Origin: UBA1764 sp045642565
Lineage (GTDB): Bacteria; Bacillota; Clostridia; Peptostreptococcales; Anaerovoracaceae
Direction: 5' to 3'
Length of the DNA: 64,000 nt
NCBI GenBank assembly: GCA_045642565.1
Contig: JAZUJE010000017.1
Span: forward strand, 3,197-67,196
Notes under the pieces: generated by a model
Database searches by the model: none
The model's input: only the letters and a program-made list of their open reading frames with translations
Told to the model about the DNA's origin: nothing
Made by a program: the position numbers and the translations under genes
Shown here: piece after piece, positions 34,937 through 42,579 of the stretch
Numbering within the stretch: the first letter of the stretch is position 1
Layout: the number at the start of each line of letters is the position of its first letter

Positions 34937-36265
34937 TTAGAAACCCATGAACTTGCGTCCTGGCTTGAAGCGGCCACTGTTCATTTGTTTCATCAGTTTT
35001 TTCGCTTCATCATATTTTTTTATAAGGCTGTTAACCTTAGTTACCGTTGTTCCGGAGCCTGCGGCAATACGTTTACGTCTGCTCGCATCAAGAATACGAG
35101 GATCCTTGCGTTCTTCTTTTGTCATAGACTGAATAATCGCTTCCATGGTCTTGAACTCTTTTTCAGCTTGATCTTCCTGTTCATCAGAAATTCTGGCTGC
35201 GCCAGGAATCATGGAAAGCATTTTACCAAGTCCGCCCATATTTCTTATCTGTCCAAATTGATCTAAAAAATCTTCTAAATCAAATTTATTCTTAGCTAAT
35301 TTTTTTTCAAGTTCTTCAGCTTTTTTCTGGTCAAAGCTATCTTGCGCTTTTTCTATAAGCGTCATTACATCGCCCATACCAAGAATTCTTTGAGCCATTC
35401 TGTCCGGATGGAAAGCCTCAAGTGCATCAAGCTTTTCACCCATACCGACGAACTTAATCGGCCTGCCTGTTACACTTTTTACTGACAATGCTGCACCACC
35501 TCTGGTGTCACCATCAAGCTTAGTCATGATAATACCATCAATTCCTAAAGCTTCATGAAAAGCATTTGCCGCAGTAACAGCATCCTGCCCGGTCATTGCG
35601 TCAACAACAAGAAGTATTTCGTGAGGCTTAACTTCTTTCTTGATTCGAACTAACTCTTCCATCAGTTCTTCATCAACATGAAGACGACCAGCAGTATCAA
35701 CTAAAAGAACATTGAGCCCTTTTTTCTCAGCTTCTTTTTTCGCATCACATGCAATCTTCGCAGGATCTTTACAGGATCTATCCGTATAAACAGGAACATC
35801 TACCTGAGACCCAACAACCTCTAATTGATCAATGGCGGCTGGTCTTTGAACGTCACAGGCAGCAAGCATAGGATGCTTACCTTCTTTTTTTAAGTAAGCT
35901 GCAAGTTTCGCGGTGGTTGTAGTTTTACCAGTACCCTGAAGACCAACCATCAAAATTGTTGTAAATCCACTTGGGCTATATGTCAGCTTTGAATTAGTTC
36001 CACCCATAAGGGCTGTTAATTCGTCACTTACAATCTTAATTACCATCTGGCCCGGAGTGAGAGACTTCATAACCTCTTCACCCATGGCTTTTTCTTTTAC
36101 AGTCGTTACAAATTCTTTAACAACCTTAAAGTTTACATCGGCTTCAAGAAGTGCAAGCTTTACCTCTCGCATTGCTTCATCAATATCTTTTTCAGATAAA
36201 ATGCCTTTTCCGGTGAGCTTTTTAAAAACCTCATTCAGTTTTTCAGATAGATTTTCAAATGCCAT
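34937..36265 (-). CDS. ffh: Signal recognition particle protein Ffh
   Basis: 442 residues from ATG 36265 (MAFENLSEKLNEVFKKLTGK); the longer frame starts at an upstream TTG within ylxM. NG GTPase domain (VGLQGTGKTTTTAKLAAYLK, LLVDTAGRLHVDEELM, MTKLDGDTRGGAALSV) and methionine-rich M domain (QIRNMGGLGKMLSMIPGA, MTKEERKDP, RKRIAAGSGTTVTKVN). It targets nascent membrane proteins to FtsY. Overlaps ylxM by 11 bases. Confidence 0.96.
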   Translation of the reverse strand: MAFENLSEKLNEVFKKLTGKGILSEKDIDEAMREVKLALLEADVNFKVVKEFVTTVKEKAMGEEVMKSLTPGQMVIKIVSDELTALMGGTNSKLTYSPSGFTTILMVGLQGTGKTTTTAKLAAYLKKEGKHPMLAACDVQRPAAIDQLEVVGSQVDVPVYTDRSCKDPAKIACDAKKEAEKKGLNVLLVDTAGRLHVDEELMEELVRIKKEVKPHEILLVVDAMTGQDAVTAANAFHEALGIDGIIMTKLDGDTRGGAALSVKSVTGRPIKFVGMGEKLDALEAFHPDRMAQRILGMGDVMTLIEKAQDSFDQKKAEELEKKLAKNKFDLEDFLDQFGQIRNMGGLGKMLSMIPGAARISDEQEDQAEKEFKTMEAIIQSMTKEERKDPRILDASRRKRIAAGSGTTVTKVNSLIKKYDEAKKLMKQMNSGRFKPGRKFMGF

Positions 36266-36500
36266 TTTCCCTCTTCCACCGTGCAACTAAGCCAAGTTTA
36301 TCTTCATAAAAACGAAGTTTCTTTTCAGCACTCTTTAGGCCACTTGAAACCGCTTGTTTACTGACACCAACGCTATCAGCGATTTCTGTCAGAGAACAAT
36401 TCTCATCATGATATAATCTTACGAACTCTTGCTGTCTATCTGAAAGCAATGGCCCATAAAAATCAAACAATATGCTGATTTCAAACGACTCTTCCAACAT
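36255..36500 (-). CDS. ylxM: YlxM-type sigma-70-like helix-turn-helix protein
   Basis: 81 residues, short for this family (usually about 100-118). Sigma region 4-like HTH: LLSDRQQEFVRLYHDENCSL, TEIADSVGVSKQAVSSGLK. It stimulates the SRP pathway in streptococci and always sits before ffh. The C-terminal extension found in longer homologues is missing. A TATAAT nine bases before the ATG and no ribosome binding site suggest a leaderless start. Confidence 0.9.
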   Translation of the reverse strand: MLEESFEISILFDFYGPLLSDRQQEFVRLYHDENCSLTEIADSVGVSKQAVSSGLKSAEKKLRFYEDKLGLVARWKRENGI

Positions 36501-36509
36501 AACGTGTAT

Positions 36510-36537
36510 ATTATATCAAAATTAAAGAGACTGTCAA
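36510..36537 (-). promoter_or_regulatory. Strong promoter of the ylxM-ffh operon, embedded in the preceding terminator
   Basis: TTGACA (36532-36537), 16-base spacer, TATAAT (36510-36515) on the minus strand, both perfect consensus. The TTGACA is part of the 3' arm of the terminator stem. Nine bases separate the -10 box from the ylxM ATG. Confidence 0.75.
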
Positions 36538-36560
36538 GCATTTTGTTTGACAGTCTCTTT
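36524..36560 (-). terminator. Terminator of the GntR/ABC exporter operon
   Basis: A 14-bp perfect stem (AAAGAGACTGTCAA / TTGACAGTCTCTTT) with a 9-base loop, 37 bases past the permease stop and followed by T-rich sequence on the minus strand. Confidence 0.8.
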
Positions 36561-36597
36561 TTTATCTTTTATACCCCTTTTGAATTGGCTAAAAACC

Positions 36598-38754
36598 TTA
36601 TAAATACTGGTCTACCAGCTTTTGAACTACTACAGGAAGCTTGCTATAATCTGCCCATGCATTGTAGATTTCATATCCCCTATTAGATATTTTATACGAA
36701 GCCCCAACTCCATCTTCTGGATAAATATATTCTATTTCATAACTAACATATATCATAATCAGACGATTATCTTTATCATGAACACTTGACATTGCAGTAT
36801 AGCAGTCATTTGATAGTATTGCTTGCTGAAGATCAGTATCACTTACAACAACAAAACCATCTTTTGATTCTGGAAGTCCAACATAGGAACCTGATTCCAT
36901 TGTGCCCCAATCATAGACTACACCGTCTTCCAAATCTACCTCAGGTTTTGTAAGCAATATAAATCCAGTCTTTTCATTTGGCATCATGTAGTCAAGCAGG
37001 CCATATCCTGCTAGAACAGCCATTGTTCGTTCATAGTCCTCATTAATATTTAATGAAGAATCAATGAAGCATTCTTCTTGGCCATTATCAAAATTTGTTG
37101 AACTATTCATACTAATGTAATGACATGCATCATAGTCATGCAATTTTGATTCAGGAACAACTTCGCTAATATAAACTGATATAAGAGGAATCTTGTGAGA
37201 AATTGCCTCTTCATATGTTCTCCCACTTAAATCAGCTGTAAGTGCAGTGATAAATTCTTTCTTAAACTCAGTGTTATCATTTAGATTAAACATTGTGTTC
37301 TGCATTTCATCAAGATTATAGTTTATTGAACTATTAATTGATACATGCATATTTTCCGGATTATACATTAAGAACTCATCTGCATATTGATTAATTTCTT
37401 TTGATTCAAAGACAGATTTGAATTCAGTATTTCCGTTAAAGAATTCAATCGGAATATCATGATAACGTCTAGTCATTGTCTTTCCGTTCTTTAAGTTATA
37501 TGTAATGCTCATATACTCAAAATCATCCCCTTCTCTAGGGTCGTCTTTAAGATCAATGATTCCTTGATGAATTCCTCTTAAATTTCTGATGTTGTCTGCG
37601 GTTCTGACTTCTTCATCCCACCAATCATTGCCAACATAACTACAGCTATAGCTGACGCTATCAATATTTTCTTCATTTGGTATCCTCTTTTCAAATCCTA
37701 AAATATCAAACTTAAATCCCAAAGCAATAAGCAATGTTATTGCTGCACAAATGATGAAAGTAACAAGCCCTTTGAGATTAAAGATCTTAAAGCTCTTATT
37801 AATAATCATCCAGCCGATAATAAAGCCTACGAAGCCCCCAATTGCAAGCCCTATCCAAAGCCCATCATTAAGTTCAGACATCAAAGCTGCCATTCCTGTA
37901 GCAGGAATAAAAGTAAAAATAAATGCAATAATGTATTTAATAAACTTAAATACATAGCTATCTCCAGCTCTTTCAAGTTCTCTCTTCTGATAGAATATAT
38001 AAGCAATAACTGAAATTACAATAGCAACTGCAATATATATAAGAACTGCAAGTTTTGATATTGGATAAACAAATCCATATACAGCTGGATGCATGTTTGT
38101 AACCTGGTTCCAGAAGCCATCAGAAATTTCAAATCCATAAAGGAATAATGCTCCATAGCCCATCATAGAAATCCACATAACAGGAAGAATAAAGTTCATT
38201 GCTCCGGCAGTTAGGATGTGAATAATGGTATTTCCAGAAACCATTCCTGCAAGCACGGAAATAGAATATGTAAAGAAAATAATTACAAAATTCCAAAGCA
38301 GCGTGAATAGTATTGACTTTGCAGTAAATGCCTTAGCAATTGTTGCAGATGCCTCCAAGATAAATCCACTTAGGATCATAGGTCTTAAACAAATCATAAT
38401 AATGGAGTTAATTGCAACAGGAAGAACTGTTAATACTAAGCCACTAAAATAATTTGTTAAGAATAAGCTCTTTCTTGAGAAAGGCATAGTGTGCATTGCT
38501 GTTGTGCTATTCACCTTTGCTAAATAGCTAAACATAATTGCAGCACTGATAATTGGCATAGCAACGCCAAAAAACAAATATGCAAAATTGGTCTTGCTAA
38601 TCATACCTAAAACTGTGGCTTCATAGAGATGATCCATCTCCATGAGAAGAACAAAGTTTGTGCTGAGGAAGTATGCCATAAAGATTACAGCACCAAAGCC
38701 CCAGAATCTTTTTAAATTCTCTTTAAGCAGAGGCCAAGAAATTGTTTTGCTCAT
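36598..38754 (-). CDS. ABC exporter membrane protein with large C-terminal domain
   Basis: 718 residues. About ten membrane helices up to residue 355 include an ABC-2-like permease (TTAMHTMPFSRKSLFLTNYF). A soluble domain of about 350 residues follows (SVSYSCSYVGNDWWDEEVRT ... GYEIYNAWADYSKLP), which I recall as DUF6449 in similar Firmicute permeases, not verified. Its helix arrangement suggests the domain lies outside the cell. The substrate is unknown; the YtrA-type regulator points to an envelope-stress or antibiotic-responsive exporter. One-base overlap with the ATPase gene. Confidence 0.8.
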   Translation of the reverse strand: MSKTISWPLLKENLKRFWGFGAVIFMAYFLSTNFVLLMEMDHLYEATVLGMISKTNFAYLFFGVAMPIISAAIMFSYLAKVNSTTAMHTMPFSRKSLFLTNYFSGLVLTVLPVAINSIIMICLRPMILSGFILEASATIAKAFTAKSILFTLLWNFVIIFFTYSISVLAGMVSGNTIIHILTAGAMNFILPVMWISMMGYGALFLYGFEISDGFWNQVTNMHPAVYGFVYPISKLAVLIYIAVAIVISVIAYIFYQKRELERAGDSYVFKFIKYIIAFIFTFIPATGMAALMSELNDGLWIGLAIGGFVGFIIGWMIINKSFKIFNLKGLVTFIICAAITLLIALGFKFDILGFEKRIPNEENIDSVSYSCSYVGNDWWDEEVRTADNIRNLRGIHQGIIDLKDDPREGDDFEYMSITYNLKNGKTMTRRYHDIPIEFFNGNTEFKSVFESKEINQYADEFLMYNPENMHVSINSSINYNLDEMQNTMFNLNDNTEFKKEFITALTADLSGRTYEEAISHKIPLISVYISEVVPESKLHDYDACHYISMNSSTNFDNGQEECFIDSSLNINEDYERTMAVLAGYGLLDYMMPNEKTGFILLTKPEVDLEDGVVYDWGTMESGSYVGLPESKDGFVVVSDTDLQQAILSNDCYTAMSSVHDKDNRLIMIYVSYEIEYIYPEDGVGASYKISNRGYEIYNAWADYSKLPVVVQKLVDQYL

Positions 38755-39467
38755 TACTTTATGCCTCCTTCCATTTCATCAAAGAATAAATCTTCAAGAT
38801 TCATTAAACCACCTTTGGTTTCAAGTTCATCAAGATCTGTGTGTTCAAACTTAATAGCACCTTTGTACATAATACCAATAGTATCAACAAGTCCTTCAAG
38901 TTCACGAAGGTTATGAGAAGAAACAAGTACTGTCATCTGTCTTTCAGCTACATCAGCAACTATATACTTCCAAACTTTTCTCCTTACAATTGGGTCTAAT
39001 CCATCAACCGGTTCGTCAAGGATAAGGTACTCTGGCATTGTACTCATTGTAAGTACAAATGCAGCCTGTTTTTGCATACCCTTTGAGAACTTAGAAAGTT
39101 TCTTTGTTTCTGGCAACTCAAAAGCATTTACCAGTTCATGATATCTTTCTTCGTTCCAGTTTTTATAAATCTGTTTGTAAAACTTAGCTTCGGATTTTAA
39201 GTTATATCCCGAATAGAAATATAACTCATCTGGAATAATTCCAAGCTTTTCTTTAATAGCAATATTATCATAAACATCTTGGCCATCCATTTTGACAGTG
39301 CCTTCGTTCTGCCTATAAACTCCGATAAGATGTTTAATTAATGTCGTCTTTCCGGATCCGTTTACACCAATAAGTCCATAAATTGAGCCTTTATTGACTT
39401 TAAGCTGTAAGCCCCTAAGTGCTTCAAAGTCGTCAAAGTTTTTAAATAATCCTTCTACTTCTATCAC
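38754..39467 (-). CDS. ABC transporter ATP-binding protein (YtrB-like)
   Basis: 237 residues. Walker A GVNGSGKTTLIKHLIG, ABC signature as FSKGMQKQAAFVLT, Walker B YLILDEPVDGLDPIV, H-loop VLVSSHNLREL. The signature FSKGMQ instead of LSGGQ is common in this exporter clade. It starts at a GTG within the GTGA overlap with the regulator gene stop. It powers the 718-residue permease. Confidence 0.92.
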   Translation of the reverse strand: MIEVEGLFKNFDDFEALRGLQLKVNKGSIYGLIGVNGSGKTTLIKHLIGVYRQNEGTVKMDGQDVYDNIAIKEKLGIIPDELYFYSGYNLKSEAKFYKQIYKNWNEERYHELVNAFELPETKKLSKFSKGMQKQAAFVLTMSTMPEYLILDEPVDGLDPIVRRKVWKYIVADVAERQMTVLVSSHNLRELEGLVDTIGIMYKGAIKFEHTDLDELETKGGLMNLEDLFFDEMEGGIK

Positions 39468-39844
39468 TTTATAGATCCCCCTTTCTGAACTATCTCAACT
39501 AGTCTTCTTTCAATCTCTTCTTTAGAAATTCCCATAAACATTAGCTCACTTACGCAAGACTCAATCGCACCATATAGCTTTTCGGTTTGCGCAAAATCCG
39601 GAGCTTGCTTACCCTCAGAAACAAAACAGCCTCTGCCAGACACAGTATATATCCAGCCCTGCGCTTCTAAGCTTCTAAAAGCTTTAGCAATAGTATTTGG
39701 GTTAACAGTAAGCTGGGCGCTTAAATCACGCACAGATGGTAATTTATCATTTGGTTTAAATTCACCAGCAATAATCATTGCCTTTACGCCATCTACTATT
39801 TGTTCATGTATGGATTTCTTTGTTCTCAAATCCAATTCAAACAT
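39464..39844 (-). CDS. GntR-family transcriptional regulator (YtrA subfamily)
   Basis: 126 residues. Winged helix (SIHEQIVDGVKAMIIAGEF, LPSVRDLSAQLTVNPNTIAK, GWIYTVSGRGCFV) with only a short C-terminal dimerisation helix pair, as in YtrA. It heads the exporter operon and is probably an autorepressor through the inverted repeat at 39871-39899. Ribosome binding site AAAGGA. Confidence 0.92.
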   Translation of the reverse strand: MFELDLRTKKSIHEQIVDGVKAMIIAGEFKPNDKLPSVRDLSAQLTVNPNTIAKAFRSLEAQGWIYTVSGRGCFVSEGKQAPDFAQTEKLYGAIESCVSELMFMGISKEEIERRLVEIVQKGGSIK

Positions 39845-39870
39845 TCCCTATTTTTCCTTTCTAACTAAAA

Positions 39871-39902
39871 ACAGTGTACTACCTGTAATAGTACACTGTC
39901 AA
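39871..39902 (-). promoter_or_regulatory. Promoter with YtrA-type operator for the ABC exporter operon
   Basis: On the minus strand TTGACA (39897-39902), 18-base spacer, TACACT (39873-39878). An 11-bp perfect inverted repeat (39871-39881 and 39889-39899) covers the spacer and both boxes. It contains AGTGTA-13 bases-TACACT, which matches what I remember as the Bacillus subtilis YtrA operator. Bound regulator would block RNA polymerase. Confidence 0.75.
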
Positions 39903-39919
39903 CAGTTTTTTGAAAAATT

Positions 39920-41401
39920 TTATCTTAAATATGTTGTAACATAATGTGCTTTCATCCACTGCAGTTTATAGCTCATTATTTTATCTAAAACCTCACTACG
40001 ATAGCCTCTGCGTTGTTCCAAAAGCTGTTGCATTTTAAACATATCATTATATGTAAGATCTGGATAATCATCTAAACCAAAGCTATAATCCGGGAAAATG
40101 CAATAATTTAAGTCATAATTTGGTCTAATCCAATTAATTCCTGCATTTTCAATGCCCACCAGCATTTTATCAGCAAGTTCAGCAAGCTCCGGACGATTCA
40201 GTAAATCACTCATTTTGTACAAGACGCTCATTTCGGATAATTGATGATTAAGTGAAGTATGAATTTTATCCATCCAGCCATCTTGCCCCCAATAATCAGG
40301 GACAAATACCCCTCCGGCTCCATCATCCCAAGCACATTCATTTGCCATATTCATATAAAAATCTGCATATTTTCCAATAGCAATGTATGCAAAATTATTT
40401 AGATAATCTTCATAAGCCTTAAGGAAAATCTCAATTAAATCAGAATTAAATCGTGTATCATAATAATTCTCTTTAATATTATAATCTTCCATTAACCAGT
40501 TTGAACGCGATGTGCTAGGGAAATAACCAAATTCATTCTGCTGCCTTGCCATCGTATCAATTATGCATAAAAGCATATCATCCATTACACGATATCTTGG
40601 ATTAGCCTCAATAAAACTTGATCCTAAATAACATGCCTGGCATCTATAATAAACATTTGCTCCGGTTGGATAATATGTGTTCGGAGAAATCCTATAATAT
40701 CCTGTATATGTCCAGCGATTATCTCCATCCATAGTAAATGCTAACCATTCTTCATCTACTTCATTAGTATCCCAATTCATAATATCTTCCGAACTGTATA
40801 CCAACATAAAATCACTGCAACAAGAAATATCTACGGCATCAGTAATTATTTCAATGTCAAATCCATCTGTTGTCTTTTTTACATTAAGGTACCCATCTAA
40901 ATCAGGTAAGTATTCTAAAGCCTCATTAGCAAGCATTCTATATTGCTTAGGAGTATAACATGCAATATCAAAATCTTTTGAATCAATAAAGAACAAACTG
41001 GAATCATATTGGCCCTCTTCTAACGGGAAAGATTCAAACTGATTATTGTCATAGAAATGGATATCTGCATTTCCGACTATATGCAAAGATTGTAAAACAA
41101 CAGCTTCCTTTGTCACGCCACGTAATGATCCGGAAACCACAGTGTCACCATTAGCCGCATTATATCTTGTAAGATAGAAGTCTCCACCGGCAGCCTCTGT
41201 CAGATATTCCTTTATGCTGATACTCTCAACTCCGTTGTGCATTTCGCGAGAATTAATCAAAAACTCTTCTTCTTCCTCAAAGAGGCTATCAACATAAGAG
41301 AAACTTTGCGTATGCGAAAATACCAGTGCAATTGGAATTGCACAGAAAATTAAACAAATTAGAACTTCCTTAATATGCAGTTTTTTTCTTTTTCTGCCCA
41401 T
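39920..41401 (-). CDS. Membrane-anchored extracellular protein, unknown (possible alpha/alpha-barrel)
   Basis: 493 residues from ATG 41401; the longer frame begins at a TTG that lies within the promoter. A basic N-terminus (MGRKRKKLHIKE) and one membrane helix (VLICLIFCAIPIALVF) anchor a large outer domain. The first 250 residues look beta-rich; the rest is helical and rich in aromatic and acidic residues (RQQNEFGYFPSTSRSNWLM, KYADFYMNMANECAW, NHQLSEMSVLYKMSDLLNRP), reminiscent of (alpha/alpha) toroid carbohydrate enzymes such as C5-epimerase C-terminal domains. The function is not recognised. A leaderless promoter sits directly upstream. Confidence 0.65.
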   Translation of the reverse strand: MGRKRKKLHIKEVLICLIFCAIPIALVFSHTQSFSYVDSLFEEEEEFLINSREMHNGVESISIKEYLTEAAGGDFYLTRYNAANGDTVVSGSLRGVTKEAVVLQSLHIVGNADIHFYDNNQFESFPLEEGQYDSSLFFIDSKDFDIACYTPKQYRMLANEALEYLPDLDGYLNVKKTTDGFDIEIITDAVDISCCSDFMLVYSSEDIMNWDTNEVDEEWLAFTMDGDNRWTYTGYYRISPNTYYPTGANVYYRCQACYLGSSFIEANPRYRVMDDMLLCIIDTMARQQNEFGYFPSTSRSNWLMEDYNIKENYYDTRFNSDLIEIFLKAYEDYLNNFAYIAIGKYADFYMNMANECAWDDGAGGVFVPDYWGQDGWMDKIHTSLNHQLSEMSVLYKMSDLLNRPELAELADKMLVGIENAGINWIRPNYDLNYCIFPDYSFGLDDYPDLTYNDMFKMQQLLEQRRGYRSEVLDKIMSYKLQWMKAHYVTTYLR

Positions 41402-41408
41402 ACAATTA

Positions 41409-41437
41409 AGTATCGCACAAAAATTCTTAAATTCCAA
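41409..41437 (-). promoter_or_regulatory. Predicted leaderless promoter of the membrane-anchored protein gene
   Basis: TTGGAA (41432-41437), 17-base spacer, GATACT (41409-41414) on the minus strand, seven bases before ATG 41401; no ribosome binding site. It abuts the Tad operon terminator. Confidence 0.45.
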
Positions 41438-41439
41438 GT

Positions 41440-41467
41440 AAAAAGAGCCGCTTTAGCGACTCTTTTT
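41440..41467 (-). terminator. Terminator of the Tad-like pilus operon
   Basis: On the minus strand AAAAAGAG-T-CGC / GCG-G-CTCTTTTT forms a 12-pair stem with one G-U pair and a 4-base loop, ending in T residues four bases past the last pilus gene. Confidence 0.78.
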
Positions 41468-41470
41468 GTT

Positions 41471-41881
41471 TTAAATTTTTGTCCACTCATAGCATGAAAC
41501 ATGAGAAATTTCCGGTGTCTTTACAGTTTTAAGCCTAAACAATGGCTTGTCAGGAATAAATTTCAGCTTTACGCTTAATGAATAAGTTTCCCCTTTTGAA
41601 TATTCAATTTCCGGCATGTCAAACGAGCCATATCTAAAGCATGCCATTCTGTTAGAAGCATAATTAACTAAAAAATTCACTCGTTCTTTACAATCATCCT
41701 CATAAAATATTATTTCTCCTTCGCTATTTTCATAGCATGATAGCGCTGCATATGCTGCACATTCCTCAGTCAAGGCCTGCAAATGCTCTTGAAGAAACAA
41801 ATAATTGCTTATGTCAGATTGATATGTAAACCCCATTACACCAAAAACAATTATTCCCAACGATACAATAAAAGGCTTCAT
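41471..41881 (-). CDS. Small pilin-like membrane protein of the Tad operon
   Basis: 136 residues. N-terminal hydrophobic helix (MKPFIVSLGIIVFGVMGF) followed by a mainly extracellular domain (EECAAYAALSCYENSEGEII, KERVNFLVNYASNRMACF). Shape and position match a minor pilin (TadE/TadF-like), but no family motif is decisive. ATGA overlap with the previous gene; last gene of the operon. Confidence 0.6.
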   Translation of the reverse strand: MKPFIVSLGIIVFGVMGFTYQSDISNYLFLQEHLQALTEECAAYAALSCYENSEGEIIFYEDDCKERVNFLVNYASNRMACFRYGSFDMPEIEYSKGETYSLSVKLKFIPDKPLFRLKTVKTPEISHVSCYEWTKI

Positions 41882-42240
41882 ATTAATTCACTGGCGACAC
41901 AGCTATCAATCACATAATAGTAATCGTTATCCTTTTGAAGTGAAATCATCACATTATCAATTTTTATTCGCACCCAATATGGAATCAATTCTCCACGAAA
42001 ATAGGTTCTTTCATTCGTGCCACATTCTATGTTTTCTGTTTTAAATGATAACTTATTTGATAATTCTGCTTTCATATGATCATAATCAAACGCACCATTT
42101 TGTTTAGCTTTTTCAGCATATGAATAAATAATTTGATTCGCTGCACTAAGCCTAAAACTTGTAATTTGATCTATGCTCATTTGTACAATCACTATCAATA
42201 GCAATGGTAAAACAGCACACATTACCATAAATTGTTTCAT
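41878..42240 (-). CDS. Small pilin-like membrane protein of the Tad operon
   Basis: 120 residues. N-terminal helix MKQFMVMCAVLPLLLIVIVQ, then an outer domain (ITSFRLSAANQIIYSYAEKA, ENIECGTNERTYFRGELIPY) resembling TadE-type minor pilins. GAGG ribosome binding site. Its first 89 bases are also inside the end of the preceding reading frame. Confidence 0.6.
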   Translation of the reverse strand: MKQFMVMCAVLPLLLIVIVQMSIDQITSFRLSAANQIIYSYAEKAKQNGAFDYDHMKAELSNKLSFKTENIECGTNERTYFRGELIPYWVRIKIDNVMISLQKDNDYYYVIDSCVASELI

Positions 42241-42385
42241 TATTATTCCTCATGTCTCTAATTTCTACTTCCTTTTGCCATAAGTGCTGCATTGAATTGA
42301 ATATGCTATCATCTTCAAATAGCAATGCATTAACTATTGCCATCCCCAGCATAATCGATGCAACAAGAACAATCAGCTGTTTCAT
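42152..42385 (-). CDS. Small pilin-like membrane protein with anomalous overlapping C-terminus
   Basis: 77 residues in the open frame. The start MKQLIVLVASIMLGMAIVNA closely matches the next upstream peptide. After residue 47 the frame runs 89 bases into the following gene and encodes a Cys-rich tail unlike a designed domain. The stop codons TAATAATGA lie in another frame just at the following ATG, so loss of the natural stop or a frameshift is possible. Its ATG overlaps the previous stop as TAATG. Confidence 0.5.
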   Translation of the reverse strand: MKQLIVLVASIMLGMAIVNALLFEDDSIFNSMQHLWQKEVEIRDMRNNNETIYGNVCCFTIAIDSDCTNEHRSNYKF

Positions 42386-42564
42386 TATTCAGTAACATCA
42401 ACACCAGCCGCTTCAAAACCGGCATCAATTTTGTCACCGATAAAAGTAATGCCGGTATCAACATTACCAGACAGCTTATCGACATCATCGCCAAAACCTA
42501 ATACAGTTGCGCTTATTGTAATACCAAGCACAATAGTGGCTACTAAAACCATAAGTTGCTTCAT
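42385..42564 (-). CDS. Flp pilin-like peptide of the Tad operon
   Basis: 59 residues, with a good ribosome binding site (AAAGGAG, nine bases before ATG 42564). The hydrophobic helix MKQLMVLVATIVLGITISAT is followed by a short acidic polar part (GFGDDVDKLSGNVDTGITFI). Length and hydrophobic N-terminus fit Flp major pilins, but the usual Gly/Glu-Tyr processing site is absent. It lies directly after the T2SSF-type genes. Major pilin role is inferred from position and size. Confidence 0.6.
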   Translation of the reverse strand: MKQLMVLVATIVLGITISATVLGFGDDVDKLSGNVDTGITFIGDKIDAGFEAAGVDVTE

Positions 42565-42579
42565 CTCTTACTACTCCTT

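Noticed and set aside
42152..42260. Programmed frameshift in the 77-residue pilin-like gene
   Set aside because: No slippery heptamer or downstream structure is evident, and the alternative frame has an additional stop just upstream; left as an unexplained overlap.
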